Shown: positions 7,986 through 15,811 of the stretch, one piece after another | Layout of the letters: every line of letters starts with the position of its first letter | Numbering within the stretch: position 1 is the first letter of the stretch | Assembly (NCBI GenBank): GCA_050260255.1 | Contig: JBLNBW010000070.1 | Coordinates: forward strand, 1 to 27,650 | Length of the DNA: 27,650 nucleotides | Source of the DNA: JAQGMV01 sp050260255 | Lineage (GTDB): Bacteria; Pseudomonadota; Gammaproteobacteria; Burkholderiales; SG8-41 | Direction of reading: 5' to 3' | Notes under the pieces: generated by a model | The model's database searches: none | Told to the model about the DNA's origin: nothing | Seen by the model: the letters and a program-made list of their open reading frames with translations, nothing else | Program-made: the position numbers and the translations under genes

Positions 7986-8624
7986 TCAACGCGTATTGAG
8001 CGTACCCGAGCCCGACGCCGAACCGGACCCGGTCGCCGCGCCCGCTGCGGAGCCCGAGCCGCTAGTGCTGCCGCTCGCGCTGCCGCCTGTGCCGCTGGGC
8101 GAGCCGTTCGGAGACGATCCGCTCAGCGTGCCGCCGCTCGGCGACCCCAGTGTTCCGCCGCTGGAGCCCGATGTCGTGCCACTGCCGCTATTGGTCGAGC
8201 CGCTCGTCGTGCCGCTGGGCGACCCGCTGCCCATCGTTCCGCTCGTGCTGCCGCCGGTCGAGCCGCTCATTCCGGAACGCGAGCTCGTATCCGATTCGTT
8301 CGTCCCGCGCGCCGCGCTGCCGCTCGTTCCGCCGACACCCTTCTTCGCCTGTCCGGGTGGAACACCGGTGCGGGAAGCGGCGTCCTCGCTGTGCCCGGGC
8401 GTGCGACCGCCCGCGCGCGACGGCGTGCTGCCGCTGGCGCCCGGCGAGCGCGTCGTGCTGGACGTATCGTTGCTCATCGTGCCGCTGCTCGAGCCCTTGT
8501 TGCTCATCGAGCTGCTCGACGACATGTCTGTCGACGAGCTGCCGGCACTGCTTGCGCCGAGCGCAAGGCCGGAGAGGCCGAGCGACAGCGCGGCACTGGT
8601 GATCACTACGGTGGTCTTGATCAT
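7986..8624 (-). CDS. Ser/Gly/Thr-rich low-complexity secreted protein
   Basis: 212 residues. The ATG at 8624 has a strong Shine-Dalgarno (GGAGGA, 8628-8633). Residues 1 to about 23 form a signal peptide (hydrophobic core TTVVITSAALSLGLSGLALG, then AS). The mature chain is almost wholly Ser, Gly and Thr with scattered Pro, Asn and Ala. The middle segment (about 60-110) is more charged and carries GVPPGQAKKGVGG; the rest is irregular SGS/SGT repeats. No cysteine or catalytic motif is seen. It should be exported and disordered. It could be a surface or matrix protein, or a stress-induced periplasmic protein, but I cannot assign a function. The gene stands alone with its own terminator. A 14-bp palindrome lies about 90 bases upstream of the start. 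Confidence 0.75.
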   Translation of the reverse strand: MIKTTVVITSAALSLGLSGLALGASSAGSSSTDMSSSSSMSNKGSSSGTMSNDTSSTTRSPGASGSTPSRAGGRTPGHSEDAASRTGVPPGQAKKGVGGTSGSAARGTNESDTSSRSGMSGSTGGSTSGTMGSGSPSGTTSGSTNSGSGTTSGSSGGTLGSPSGGTLSGSSPNGSPSGTGGSASGSTSGSGSAAGAATGSGSASGSGTLNTR

Positions 8625-8712
8625 GCGTCCTCCAAGGAATGTGCGATTGATGCCACGGGAGTAGCGCGATTCATGCAACGCAACGCGCGTGCATGGAGTT
8701 GCGTAGGCGCTC

Positions 8713-8726
8713 CTGTCGCACGACAG
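8713..8726. promoter_or_regulatory. Short palindrome upstream of the Ser/Gly-rich gene, possible operator
   Basis: CTGTCG-CA-CGACAG is a near-perfect dyad about 90 bases before the ATG of the minus-strand gene at 8624. It could be an operator, but a 6-bp arm pair can arise by chance in GC-rich DNA. The rest of the stretch 8625-8960 holds no gene that I can support. Confidence 0.25.
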
Positions 8727-8964
8727 CGACACTTCCGAGGCCGAGATCACCGGGGCAGCGCGCGAACCTCCAACGCTGCCCCGGCGGCGCATGCGCTGAC
8801 CAACAAAGAACTACAGCAAAGGCGCATGCAGCACCTTTCCTGTTGCAAGGTCCATACCGCTGCCGGAATGCGGCAATGCCGAAAACGGCCGCACCAGGGA
8901 GCCGTTCAGAAAAGCTAACTCGGAGCAGAGCCAAACTCGAAACACGGCCCGGGCTTATTCGCCT

Positions 8965-9155
8965 GCAGGCGTCGAGGCTGCGCGCCGATTATCAGCTCGC
9001 GATCGGACGATACCAGCACGCCATTCACGATAACGATATCTACGCCGGCACTATGCCGCGCGCGGTGCGGGTGACGTGCAAGAAGTGGGCTGCGTCCTGG
9101 TCGTGTCGCCGTCGGACAACGCAACGTCCGATCGGTTGCCGGGCGCTTCGATCTC
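8965..9155 (-). pseudogene. Remnant of an N-acyl-D-amino-acid deacylase (amidohydrolase) C-terminus
   Basis: Read on the minus strand, two adjacent frames carry pieces of the C-terminal end of D-aminoacylase-type amidohydrolases. The upstream piece, from about 9152, reads IEAPGNRSDVALSDGDTTRT, to compare with the family's IxPGxxADVxLFDPDTV. The downstream piece, from about 9045, reads AGVDIVIVNGVLVSSDREL and then GAQPRRLQ, to compare with the family's GIDxVIVNG...GxxxGxRPGRxLR. The frame changes between them, near 9055-9090, and in-frame stops occur on both sides. The family assignment rests on these motifs from memory. No other part of the gene is recognisable nearby, so this is a short decayed fragment next to the Bug3 gene. 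Confidence 0.5.
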
Positions 9156-9514
9156 CTAGAAACAGTAATGTCGCAGCCGTTGTCCCGGCGTCGGCTTGTG
9201 AACGGCAACTGCGTAAGAAAAGACTTTCAGCTCCCGCGAACAACGGCCGGGTCGGCCCGGAAAGTTGTCCCACACATCAGGATATGTGCGGCTGACGGCA
9301 CAGTGCCTTCCCGACCGCGGGGGTCACGACACTGGCATGATCCAACCTCTGCACGCGCCCGAGCGGTTCTCGATGGGAATCGGCTGCTCATCCGCTTCAT
9401 CACTTCTGGCCGCCCGAATGGGTCACCACATCGGGTCGAGCACAGCGATCGGCGCGATGACAGACGTATGGGCCGCGCAGCGCGTCGGTCTGCTCTTCGC
9501 CACGCCAGGTGCGT
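9156..9514. other. Intergenic stretch with no recognised feature
   Basis: Short frames exist on both strands but none has protein-like composition, a ribosome-binding site or a recognised motif. It may contain further decayed parts of the amidohydrolase remnant, too degraded to read by eye. No T-run hairpin was seen after the Bug3 stop. Confidence 0.4.
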
Positions 9515-10480
9515 TTACCGCGCTGGAGCGCGGCGCTTGCTGAGGACGTGCGTCCAGCTCTGCACTTCCTTGCGGATCCGCGCAGCGAACTGTTCCGGCG
9601 TGCCGGGCGCCGGTTCCGCACCGAGTGCGGCAACGCGCTCTTTGACGTCCGGCATGGCGAGGATAGCGTTCACCGCGCCGTTCAGCCTGGCGACGACATC
9701 GCTCGGCGTGCCGGCCGCCGCAAGCAGACCGTACCAGTTGTTCACCTCGAAGCCCGGATAGCCGCTCTCGGCAATCGTCGGTACGTCGGGCAGCAGCGTA
9801 AGCCGCTTGGGACTGCTCGTGCCCAGCGGACGAAGACGCCCCGTCTTGATATACCCCGCGGCAGGTGGCGGAGTGACGAACATCATGAGCACCTGCCCAC
9901 CCAGCACGTCCGTCAGCGCAGGACCGGCGCCCTTGTAAGGAATATGTACTACATCGATACCGGCTGCGCTCTGGAAGAGCTCCATCGCAAGGTGGATCGC
10001 GCTGCCCACACCGCCGGACGCATAATTGAGCTGGCCGGGCTTTGCTTTCGCAAGCGCCACCAGCTCCTTCACGCTCTTCACCGGCAGCGACGGATGCACG
10101 ATGAGGATGTTGTACGAGCCCGCCGCCATCGCTACCGGCGCAAAACTCTTGACGGGATCGAACGGCAGCTTCTCGTTGAGCGCCGGGCTTGCGGTCAGCG
10201 CCGCATTGGTAAAGAGCAGCGTATAGCCGTCGTGCGGCGCATGCGCGACGGCTTCGGTACCTATGATCGTACCGCCGCCGGCGCGGTTATCGACGATCAC
10301 CTGCACACCGAGGCTCTCGGTGAGCTTTCCGGCAACGATGCGCCCCAGGATATCGACGCCACCTCCCGCGGCATAGGGCACGATCATGCGAACAGGCTTG
10401 GCGGGATACGTCTGCGCGTGGGCCACGCCCGCTGCGCCGATCGACAACGCTGCGGCCATTGCGATGAATAAGGTCTTCAC
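9515..10480 (-). CDS. Bug/TctC-family periplasmic solute-binding protein (Bug3)
   Basis: 321 residues. The signal peptide ends VAHAQ (about residue 22), followed by TYPAKPVRMIVPYAAGGGVD. Family blocks include HDGYTLL, KLPFDPVKSFAPVAM, GQLNYASGGVGSAIHLAMEL, VVHIPYKGAGPALTD and LPDVPTIAESGYPGFEVNNW. I chose the GTG at 10480 because GAGGA (10484-10488) lies four bases before it and the signal peptide then begins at once. An alternative ATG at 10510 overlaps the stop of the upstream PrpD-type gene (ATGA) and would add ten polar residues. Either way the two genes are one operon. The protein probably captures a carboxylate handled by that enzyme. Confidence 0.9.
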   Translation of the reverse strand: MKTLFIAMAAALSIGAAGVAHAQTYPAKPVRMIVPYAAGGGVDILGRIVAGKLTESLGVQVIVDNRAGGGTIIGTEAVAHAPHDGYTLLFTNAALTASPALNEKLPFDPVKSFAPVAMAAGSYNILIVHPSLPVKSVKELVALAKAKPGQLNYASGGVGSAIHLAMELFQSAAGIDVVHIPYKGAGPALTDVLGGQVLMMFVTPPPAAGYIKTGRLRPLGTSSPKRLTLLPDVPTIAESGYPGFEVNNWYGLLAAAGTPSDVVARLNGAVNAILAMPDVKERVAALGAEPAPGTPEQFAARIRKEVQSWTHVLSKRRAPAR

Positions 10481-10506
10481 GATTCCTCGGTTCGTGTTGT
10501 CGTCGA

Positions 10507-11940
10507 TCATACGAGCTCGTCCAGCACCGCGTGGACCGGCATGGCATTGAGCCGCGCGCGGTCCTTGCACATCGAGAGCACCCTCGCGTGCTGGCTCCCG
10601 CCGTACACGCGTGCAAGATTCTTCTCGAACTTCTCCATGAGCAGGGGAAGCCCGTCCACCCTTCGCCGGGGATGTCCCAGCGGGTACTCCACGACGATAC
10701 GTTCCGTGGCGGTACCGTCGGTGAAATGCACGCGCAGGGCGTTCGGATTCGCCTGGGCGACCGAGCCGAAGGCCCGCGTATATGCTTCGTCTTCCTGCAC
10801 GATCATCTTCTCGCGCAACACATCGATGCGCGGATCCGCGGCCACGCTGTCTTCGTAATCCGTCGGCGCAAGGCGCCCATGCAGGAGACCTACGGCGATG
10901 ACGTATTGCAGGCAATGATCGCGGTCGGCGAAGTTATGCAGTGCTCCCGTCTTGTTGAGTATCGCCAGTCCATAAGCATGCGACCACAGCTCTATGCGAT
11001 CGATCTCGCCGATGCGGTCGCGCACCTGCGGATGCATCCTGATCGCGGCTTCCGCTGCAGTCTGCGCATGGAATGCCGCGGGATACGCAACCTTGAACTG
11101 CACGTTCTCGATCACGTGCGTCCCGTATGGCCGCGACACGCGGAACGGCTGCCCTTTGCCGAGCACATCGTAAAAACCCCAGGTCTTCGCGGTGAGCGCG
11201 GACGGATAGCCCATCTCGCCTTTCAGCGCGAGCAGCGCAAGCCATACGCCGCGGCTCCCGGCATCCGCTGCAGCCCACGACTTTCTCGAGCCTGAGTTCG
11301 GCTTGCGGCGATACGTGGTGAGCGCATGACCGTCTATCCATGCGTTGGACACCGCGCTTTCGATCTCTGCGCGTGTGCCGCCGAGCAGCGAGGCAACCGC
11401 CGCTGCGCAAGCGACCTTGACGAGCACGACGTGATCGAGCTTGAGATCCGTCGTGTAGGCATTCTCCAGCGCGAGCACGCCCATCACCTCGTACGTCTTC
11501 ACGATGGTCTCCATCACCTCGCGCATGAGTATCGGTGCACGCCCGCGAGCTCTCCGCGTTCGGCTGGCCCAATCCGCCGCCGCGACGATGGCCCCTATGC
11601 AATCCGATGGATGTATCACCGTGCGGCCGGTATATGCATCGTTGTAATCGAGCCAGCGCACCAGCGTGGCGAAGCCGAACGCAGCCTGCACGGGGTCGAG
11701 AACGTGCGGCGTGCCGGGAACGCGCGCGCCGTGAGGAACCACCGTGCCGGGGACTATCGGCCCTATGAGTTGCAAGCAGTCGGGATAAGAGAGCGCCTCG
11801 AATGCGCAGCCCAGGCTGTCGAGCAGACAGTAATGCGCAGTCTCCCACGCCAGAGGGCTCTCGATTTCGCAGGAGTCGAAATATTCTGCGATGGCGGCGA
11901 TCGCTTCATCGAGCGGCGGACGGTTGTTTTCGGTATGCAT
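10507..11940 (-). CDS. prpD: MmgE/PrpD-family dehydratase, 2-methylcitrate dehydratase-type
   Basis: 477 residues, close to the length of authentic PrpD (about 483). PrpD-like blocks are WLDYNDAYTG and HPSDCIGAI (about 95-116), NSGSRKSWAAADAGSRGVWL (about 217), GEMGYPSALTAKTWGFYDV, FRVSRPYGTHVIENVQFKV, NFADRDHCLQYV and YEDSVAADPRIDVLR. These match 2-methylcitrate dehydratase more closely than generic MmgE proteins, by memory. That enzyme dehydrates 2-methylcitrate to 2-methylaconitate in propionate breakdown. No prpB or prpC gene is nearby, and the partner is a Bug binding protein, so another hydroxy-acid substrate is possible. The ATG at 11940 has only a weak ribosome-binding site. It is co-transcribed with Bug3 and perhaps with the Mrr-like gene 88 bases upstream. 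Confidence 0.85.
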   Translation of the reverse strand: MHTENNRPPLDEAIAAIAEYFDSCEIESPLAWETAHYCLLDSLGCAFEALSYPDCLQLIGPIVPGTVVPHGARVPGTPHVLDPVQAAFGFATLVRWLDYNDAYTGRTVIHPSDCIGAIVAAADWASRTRRARGRAPILMREVMETIVKTYEVMGVLALENAYTTDLKLDHVVLVKVACAAAVASLLGGTRAEIESAVSNAWIDGHALTTYRRKPNSGSRKSWAAADAGSRGVWLALLALKGEMGYPSALTAKTWGFYDVLGKGQPFRVSRPYGTHVIENVQFKVAYPAAFHAQTAAEAAIRMHPQVRDRIGEIDRIELWSHAYGLAILNKTGALHNFADRDHCLQYVIAVGLLHGRLAPTDYEDSVAADPRIDVLREKMIVQEDEAYTRAFGSVAQANPNALRVHFTDGTATERIVVEYPLGHPRRRVDGLPLLMEKFEKNLARVYGGSQHARVLSMCKDRARLNAMPVHAVLDELV

Positions 11941-12028
11941 TGCGGCGCGGACAAAATGTCGCCCGCAAGTCTACGCGCGATTGGTCGCGCAAGGAACCAC
12001 GCACCGCCGGAAAATGGACCGCCGCCGG

Positions 12029-12955
12029 CTACCAGGAGGCGTGAACGGCAGCGAGCGTGGCCTTGCACTGTGGGTAACCGGAGCAACCCCAGTAGTCGCC
12101 GTGATCGGACGTGCACATGACCATCTTCGCGCCGCACGAGGGACAGACCGGCGTGGTGTAATCGCCGGACGTCGTCAAGTCGAACAGGGCTTTTTGCACC
12201 GGGTCCGGCAGCTTGAGGATATGTGCGACGAATTGCGCGCCGCTCACGAGCTGTATGCGATGCGCATGCGCGAAGAGCTTCGCTTCGGTCGTGTACTCGC
12301 CGGACGCATGGAAGATGCCTTTGGCAATGCCGTTTTCCGTCATGGCAGCGAGCAGCTCGCGCACCGGTTTCACCCCCACCGGCCTGCCACCCCAGGCTCT
12401 GCACGCAAGCAGCGCCACCGGCTTCGGCAGGCCCTTGAAGTAGAGTTTCGCCTCGCTGCCGCCGTCGGGGGCGCAACCGGAGCTTTCGACGCGGAAATGG
12501 CGATGGCCGTAATACGCGGCGCAGAGCATCTCGAAATGCTTCCACTCCAGCTCACGCAGCAGCTCCGGCGACCAGCGATCGGGACGCGGCTGCTTGGGCA
12601 GCGGGCGTATCCGGATGATCGGCTCGCCGACCGCCAGCTGCGCGGCATGACGGCCCAAGCGGGGCGTATCGAAGCGCAGTTTGCGCGGAAGCCGCAGGCG
12701 GGCGTAGGGGTCCGCTTTACGCAGCGCGTAAAGCCTGCGGCCGTACAAGCTTGCCGCGACTGCCGCACAGGTCACGACAACGATCCACAAAGTGTCGTCG
12801 ACGACGCCGACGAGATTTCGCTGCACCGCATCGGCGGGATCCACGAGCGGCAGCGCATAAGCGAGCGCGGCGCCCAGGAAGGCCGCCACGGCGAGCGTCT
12901 TCCACACGCTGTCGGACCGCCAGTCGACGGTGATCCTCGTTTTTCTAACTGCCAT
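12029..12955 (-). CDS. Membrane-anchored Mrr-like nuclease-fold protein with topoisomerase-type zinc ribbon
   Basis: 308 residues. Two probable membrane helices (about 17-36 and 55-71) are followed by a basic linker. Next is a restriction-endonuclease-like (Mrr_cat type) domain (about 130-245) with LEWKHFEMLCAAYYG, PDGGSEAKLYF (Asp164), the GVKPVREL segment (about 194) and GIFHASGEYTTEAKLFA. Last comes a C4 zinc ribbon of the topoisomerase C-terminal type (Cys271, 274, 291, 297). In active family members the core strand normally reads VQCK, giving the (E/Q)xK of PD-(D/E)xK; here it is LACRAW (Ala184-Cys-Arg186), so both catalytic positions are changed. The fold should bind DNA, but cleavage is doubtful. 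The ATG at 12955 has GGAG six bases before it. No methylase is nearby, so this is not a classical restriction pair. Confidence 0.85.
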   Translation of the reverse strand: MAVRKTRITVDWRSDSVWKTLAVAAFLGAALAYALPLVDPADAVQRNLVGVVDDTLWIVVVTCAAVAASLYGRRLYALRKADPYARLRLPRKLRFDTPRLGRHAAQLAVGEPIIRIRPLPKQPRPDRWSPELLRELEWKHFEMLCAAYYGHRHFRVESSGCAPDGGSEAKLYFKGLPKPVALLACRAWGGRPVGVKPVRELLAAMTENGIAKGIFHASGEYTTEAKLFAHAHRIQLVSGAQFVAHILKLPDPVQKALFDLTTSGDYTTPVCPSCGAKMVMCTSDHGDYWGCSGYPQCKATLAAVHASW

Positions 12956-13573
12956 GCCCTACTCCATTGGGACGCCATTTTAGGCGCAGATCGGGCGCTC
13001 CGGCAGCCACGCGGAATACCCTCTCTCTATGCATGCAGTACTTGCACGCAAGCTTCATCCACAGCCCTGCGACTTCATTCACCGTGCCGATATATCGCCC
13101 GAAACCCTTCGCGACCGCTGGGGCACACCAAGGCGGGCAAGCCGCGTTCCGCTTTCGCCGCGGGGACGTGGATAACACGGAAGGCAAATGCAACGCCGAG
13201 CGTGACAGCGGCCAGATCTCCGAACAATCGGTTCACAGCGAGCCATCGCACAACGATGCCGCAGAGCCGCTCTACCGAACGGTGCACGACGGAAAAGCAG
13301 GCGTGTCGTGAAGCGCGTGGGTGATATCGTCTGGGAAAGCAGCGTGGCGTCCCAGGACCCTGACCAGCGGCAGCGAGCAGGTAAGCCGGCGGCCGCAGGT
13401 CGGACGGTGTCACAGGCAAAGCGCTGCGCTGATCGCGCGGGTCGTGGCCGCGGCGCAAATGCGTGGAAGATCAGGCGCGCATGGCGTCCAGCGCTATGCG
13501 CGCACCGGTGCCTCAATCGACAGCAGTGCTCAGCGGATGATCGTCGGGCGGGCGCCGCGCCGGGCGGCACGGC
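12956..13573. other. 618-base intergenic region without a supported gene
   Basis: Minus-strand frames here include a hydrophobic stretch (around 13170-13280, containing WLAVNRLFGDLAAVTLGVAF) and a short Cys-containing stretch ending inside the start of the Mrr-like gene (around 12945-13060). Neither has a ribosome-binding site or a recognised family. The hydrophobic piece could be a remnant of a membrane protein. The promoter of the Mrr-like gene must lie at the left end; no clear -35/-10 pair was found. Confidence 0.4.
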
Positions 13574-14077
13574 TCATTGCGAGTCGCCCTTGCCGTCGTC
13601 GGTCTGCGGGTCGGTAAGGACCATTTTCTCGCGCACGATGCCGTTATCGTCGAAGCGCACCGCGAGATGACCGAGATCGGGATCCAGCTTCGCCCGCCAC
13701 TCCCAGACGAGGCCGCTTCGGAGATAGCGAAGATCCGACGGCCGCCCGAGAAGGTCGCGCACCTGCGCCTTGGTGGTCTTGCCCACCTGCACTTCGGCAA
13801 AGCGCTGCACCGTCAGCAATTGCGTCACCTCTTTCACCCGGCCGTCCTTGCCGGCGCGGATGAGATACGTCTCGGTGCCGGCCGGGCCTCGCGCGTACTC
13901 CCACAACTCGTCGCCGTTCGCGTCGAAGCGGATGTCCGTCGGATAACCGACCCGATCCCGAACCTCGCCCAGAGCGGATCGCTGCGGCACCACCGTGCCG
14001 GGTGCCGCGCACCCGAAAAGCGTTATTGCGGCGATCGCGCACAGCGACCCTGCTGTACGTATTCCTGATGGCCTCAT
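13574..14077 (-). CDS. SmpA/BamE-like outer-membrane lipoprotein
   Basis: 167 residues with a lipoprotein signal: basic start, hydrophobic core SLCAIAAITLFG, then lipobox Cys23. The mature part holds two related SmpA/OmlA-like units. The first is around 38-75 (EVRDRVGYPTDIRFDANG, then LWEYARGPAGTETYLI) and the second around 98-150 (VGKTTKAQVRDLLGRPSDLR, then LVWEWRAKLD). The pattern GxTxxxVxxLLGxPs is typical of the BamE/SmpA fold. BamE itself is shorter with a single unit, so this is a paralogue and not BamE proper. It should sit in the outer membrane facing the periplasm. The ATG at 14077 is preceded by a purine-rich GAGGGTGAG. The last residues are acidic and hydrophilic. The specific role is unknown. 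Confidence 0.8.
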   Translation of the reverse strand: MRPSGIRTAGSLCAIAAITLFGCAAPGTVVPQRSALGEVRDRVGYPTDIRFDANGDELWEYARGPAGTETYLIRAGKDGRVKEVTQLLTVQRFAEVQVGKTTKAQVRDLLGRPSDLRYLRSGLVWEWRAKLDPDLGHLAVRFDDNGIVREKMVLTDPQTDDGKGDSQ

Positions 14078-14166
14078 GATCTCACCCTCGCTATGGACGC
14101 TTGGTAAACGGACATGCGGCGGGCCCTATTCCAGCATGCGCCGCCACCGGCGTCGTGAACGATCCT

Positions 14167-15153
14167 CTACTGCGCGGTCATCCCGGTCGCGGCGACGACC
14201 TTCGCCCACTTGTCGACTTCGGCTTTCACGAACGCGCTCAACGCATCGGGTCCCAGCACTGAGGGCTCCGCGCCCTGGGCGTTCATGCGGGCAGTCACCT
14301 CGGCAGACCGCACGATGCGCATCGCCTCCGCACTCAACCGATCGACGATCGCGCGCGGCGTGCCGGCCGGCGCGAAAAGCCCGAGCCAGTTCATCATCTC
14401 GTAGCCGGGCAGGCCGCTTTCGGCGATAGTCGGCAGCTCGGGGAGCACAGACGACCGCTGTGCGCCGGTTACGGCAAGGCCGCGCAACCGCCCGGTCTTC
14501 GTATGCGGCGACACGGACGCTGCCGTGCCGAACGTGATCGGCGCCTCGCCCGCGAGGACGGCAACGATCGCAGGGCCGCCGCCTTTATAGGGCACGTGCA
14601 CGAGCTTCACGCCGGCGAGGTGTTCGAACAACGCGGCGGCGAGATGGGTCGAGGTGCCGGCACCCGCCGAAGCGTAAGCGAGCTGCCCGGGTTCCGAGCG
14701 CGCGAGCGCGATGAGCTGCTTCACCGAACGCGCGGGCAGAGACGGATGCACGGCCAGTATGCTCGGCGCGTCGGCAAGACGCGCGATCGCCTGAAAATCC
14801 CGTAGCACGTTGTACGGCAGCTTCGGATACAGGCTTTGATTCACGCCATGAGTGCCGGCGCTGCCGACCGTCAGCGTGTAACCGTCCGGCGCGGCGCGCG
14901 CCGCAAGCTCGGTGCCTACCACACCACCCGCGCCCGCCCTGTTATCGACGACGACTTGTTGCCCCAGCGCCGCACCGAGCGGTGTCGCGATGAGCCGCGC
15001 GGTGAAATCGACGAAGCCACCGGGCGAAAACGCGACGATGATACGCACCGGCTTCGACGGATAAGCGTCCGCTGCAGCAGCGACAGCGCTGGCACACAAG
15101 CTCGCCACAAGCGCGAGACCGCGCAACGGGTGTATCGATGGCAACATTTTCAC
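14167..15153 (-). CDS. Bug/TctC-family periplasmic solute-binding protein (Bug4)
   Basis: 328 residues. A signal peptide (core LRGLALVASLCASAVAAAA, about 11-28) is followed by YPSKPVRIIVAFSPGGFVDF. Family blocks include APDGYTLTVGSAGTHGVN, KLPYNVLRDFQAIARL, GQLAYASAGAGTSTHLAAAL, LVHVPYKGGGPA and LPELPTIAESGLPGYEMMNW. GTG at 15153 is chosen because GGAGGAG (15161-15167) lies seven bases before it; the ATG two codons later would be 13 bases away. No enzyme or transporter gene adjoins it, so it is an orphan receptor. The next gene on its strand is the SmpA-like lipoprotein, 89 bases downstream, which is probably unrelated in function. The 145-base gap to the divergent gene at 15299 should hold its promoter. 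Confidence 0.9.
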   Translation of the reverse strand: MKMLPSIHPLRGLALVASLCASAVAAAADAYPSKPVRIIVAFSPGGFVDFTARLIATPLGAALGQQVVVDNRAGAGGVVGTELAARAAPDGYTLTVGSAGTHGVNQSLYPKLPYNVLRDFQAIARLADAPSILAVHPSLPARSVKQLIALARSEPGQLAYASAGAGTSTHLAAALFEHLAGVKLVHVPYKGGGPAIVAVLAGEAPITFGTAASVSPHTKTGRLRGLAVTGAQRSSVLPELPTIAESGLPGYEMMNWLGLFAPAGTPRAIVDRLSAEAMRIVRSAEVTARMNAQGAEPSVLGPDALSAFVKAEVDKWAKVVAATGMTAQ

Positions 15154-15298
15154 GAGATCACTCCTCCGGGTGCCGGGTCCGAAGATGCGGCCGGCTATTT
15201 GTCTTGTGCGCAACCGCAATGATACCGCGCCGCGCCCCGCTCACGGTCCGGGCGTAACGCTTGCTCGCCTCAATCGTTTCCCACGATTCGACGTGCCT

Positions 15299-15586
15299 AT
15301 GAAGGCATCAAGAGCCGTCGTCGTGCTAATGCTGCTCCCCACACCGGGATGGGCATGCACGAAGGACTTCGATTGCGGACCGGGCAGCCGCTGCCTGAAG
15401 TCCACCGGAGCCATCTACGGCACTTGCGCGCGCGACGTGCTCGAGGTTCAGGAAAGATCGCTGCCGATCTCGAGCACTCCACTGCTGGACAGGCATCGCT
15501 GTGATTTCGATGCAGATTGCGAAGCGGGTCGCACGTGCGTCAAGACGAGCGCCAATGCGCCCGGTATGTGCGTGAAGCGAAAGTAG
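15299..15586 (+). CDS. Secreted protein with two identical-spacing four-Cys repeats
   Basis: 95 residues. A signal peptide (1-19, core AVVVLMLLPTPGWA) places Cys20 at the start of the mature chain. Eight cysteines fall in two units with the same spacing C-x5-C-x5-C-x10-C: Cys20, 26, 32, 43 and Cys68, 74, 80, 91. The units read CTKDFDCGPGSRC and CDFDADCEAGRTC, i.e. a C-x-x-D-x-D-C-x-x-G-x-x-C pattern seen in many small extracellular disulfide modules. A linker of about 24 residues joins them. It should fold with disulfides in the periplasm or outside the cell. If Cys20 were lipidated the first unit would lose a cysteine, but the residues before it (GWA) are a poor lipobox. The ribosome-binding site is weak. 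Function unknown. Confidence 0.7.
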   Translation: MKASRAVVVLMLLPTPGWACTKDFDCGPGSRCLKSTGAIYGTCARDVLEVQERSLPISSTPLLDRHRCDFDADCEAGRTCVKTSANAPGMCVKRK

Positions 15587-15811
15587 CGAAGCGACTCGCA
15601 CCGCGCGCGATCAAGGTTTTTGTGCAGCGTGCCGAGCGCGCACACCAATGAACGGATCGTTGTCGACGCACGTTGCGCTCTATCGTTTCAAGGAACCCTC
15701 CCGATCTTCGTAGGGCGCAGGCGCAGCACCGTGCGCACGCGCGAAGGGTGCTGCGCGGCTCCAAACTTGCAACGGGGAAAGCGTGTAAATCTTTCCTGCC
15801 GGAGCAACGCC

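Noticed and set aside
7915..8664. Plus-strand frame rich in Pro, Leu and Val opposite the Ser/Gly-rich gene
   Set aside because: The composition is what the complement of Ser/Gly codons gives. The minus-strand reading has a signal peptide, Shine-Dalgarno and terminator, and the plus-strand reading has none.
12945..13193. Short minus-strand frame overlapping the start of the Mrr-like gene
   Set aside because: No family, no ribosome-binding site, and an Arg/Pro/Cys-rich product; the 11-base overlap with the next start is not enough evidence.
13075..13458. Minus-strand frame with a hydrophobic stretch upstream of the Mrr-like gene
   Set aside because: Only about 30 residues look membrane-like, the rest is Arg/Pro-rich, and no start has a ribosome-binding site. 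It could be a remnant but cannot be supported as a gene.
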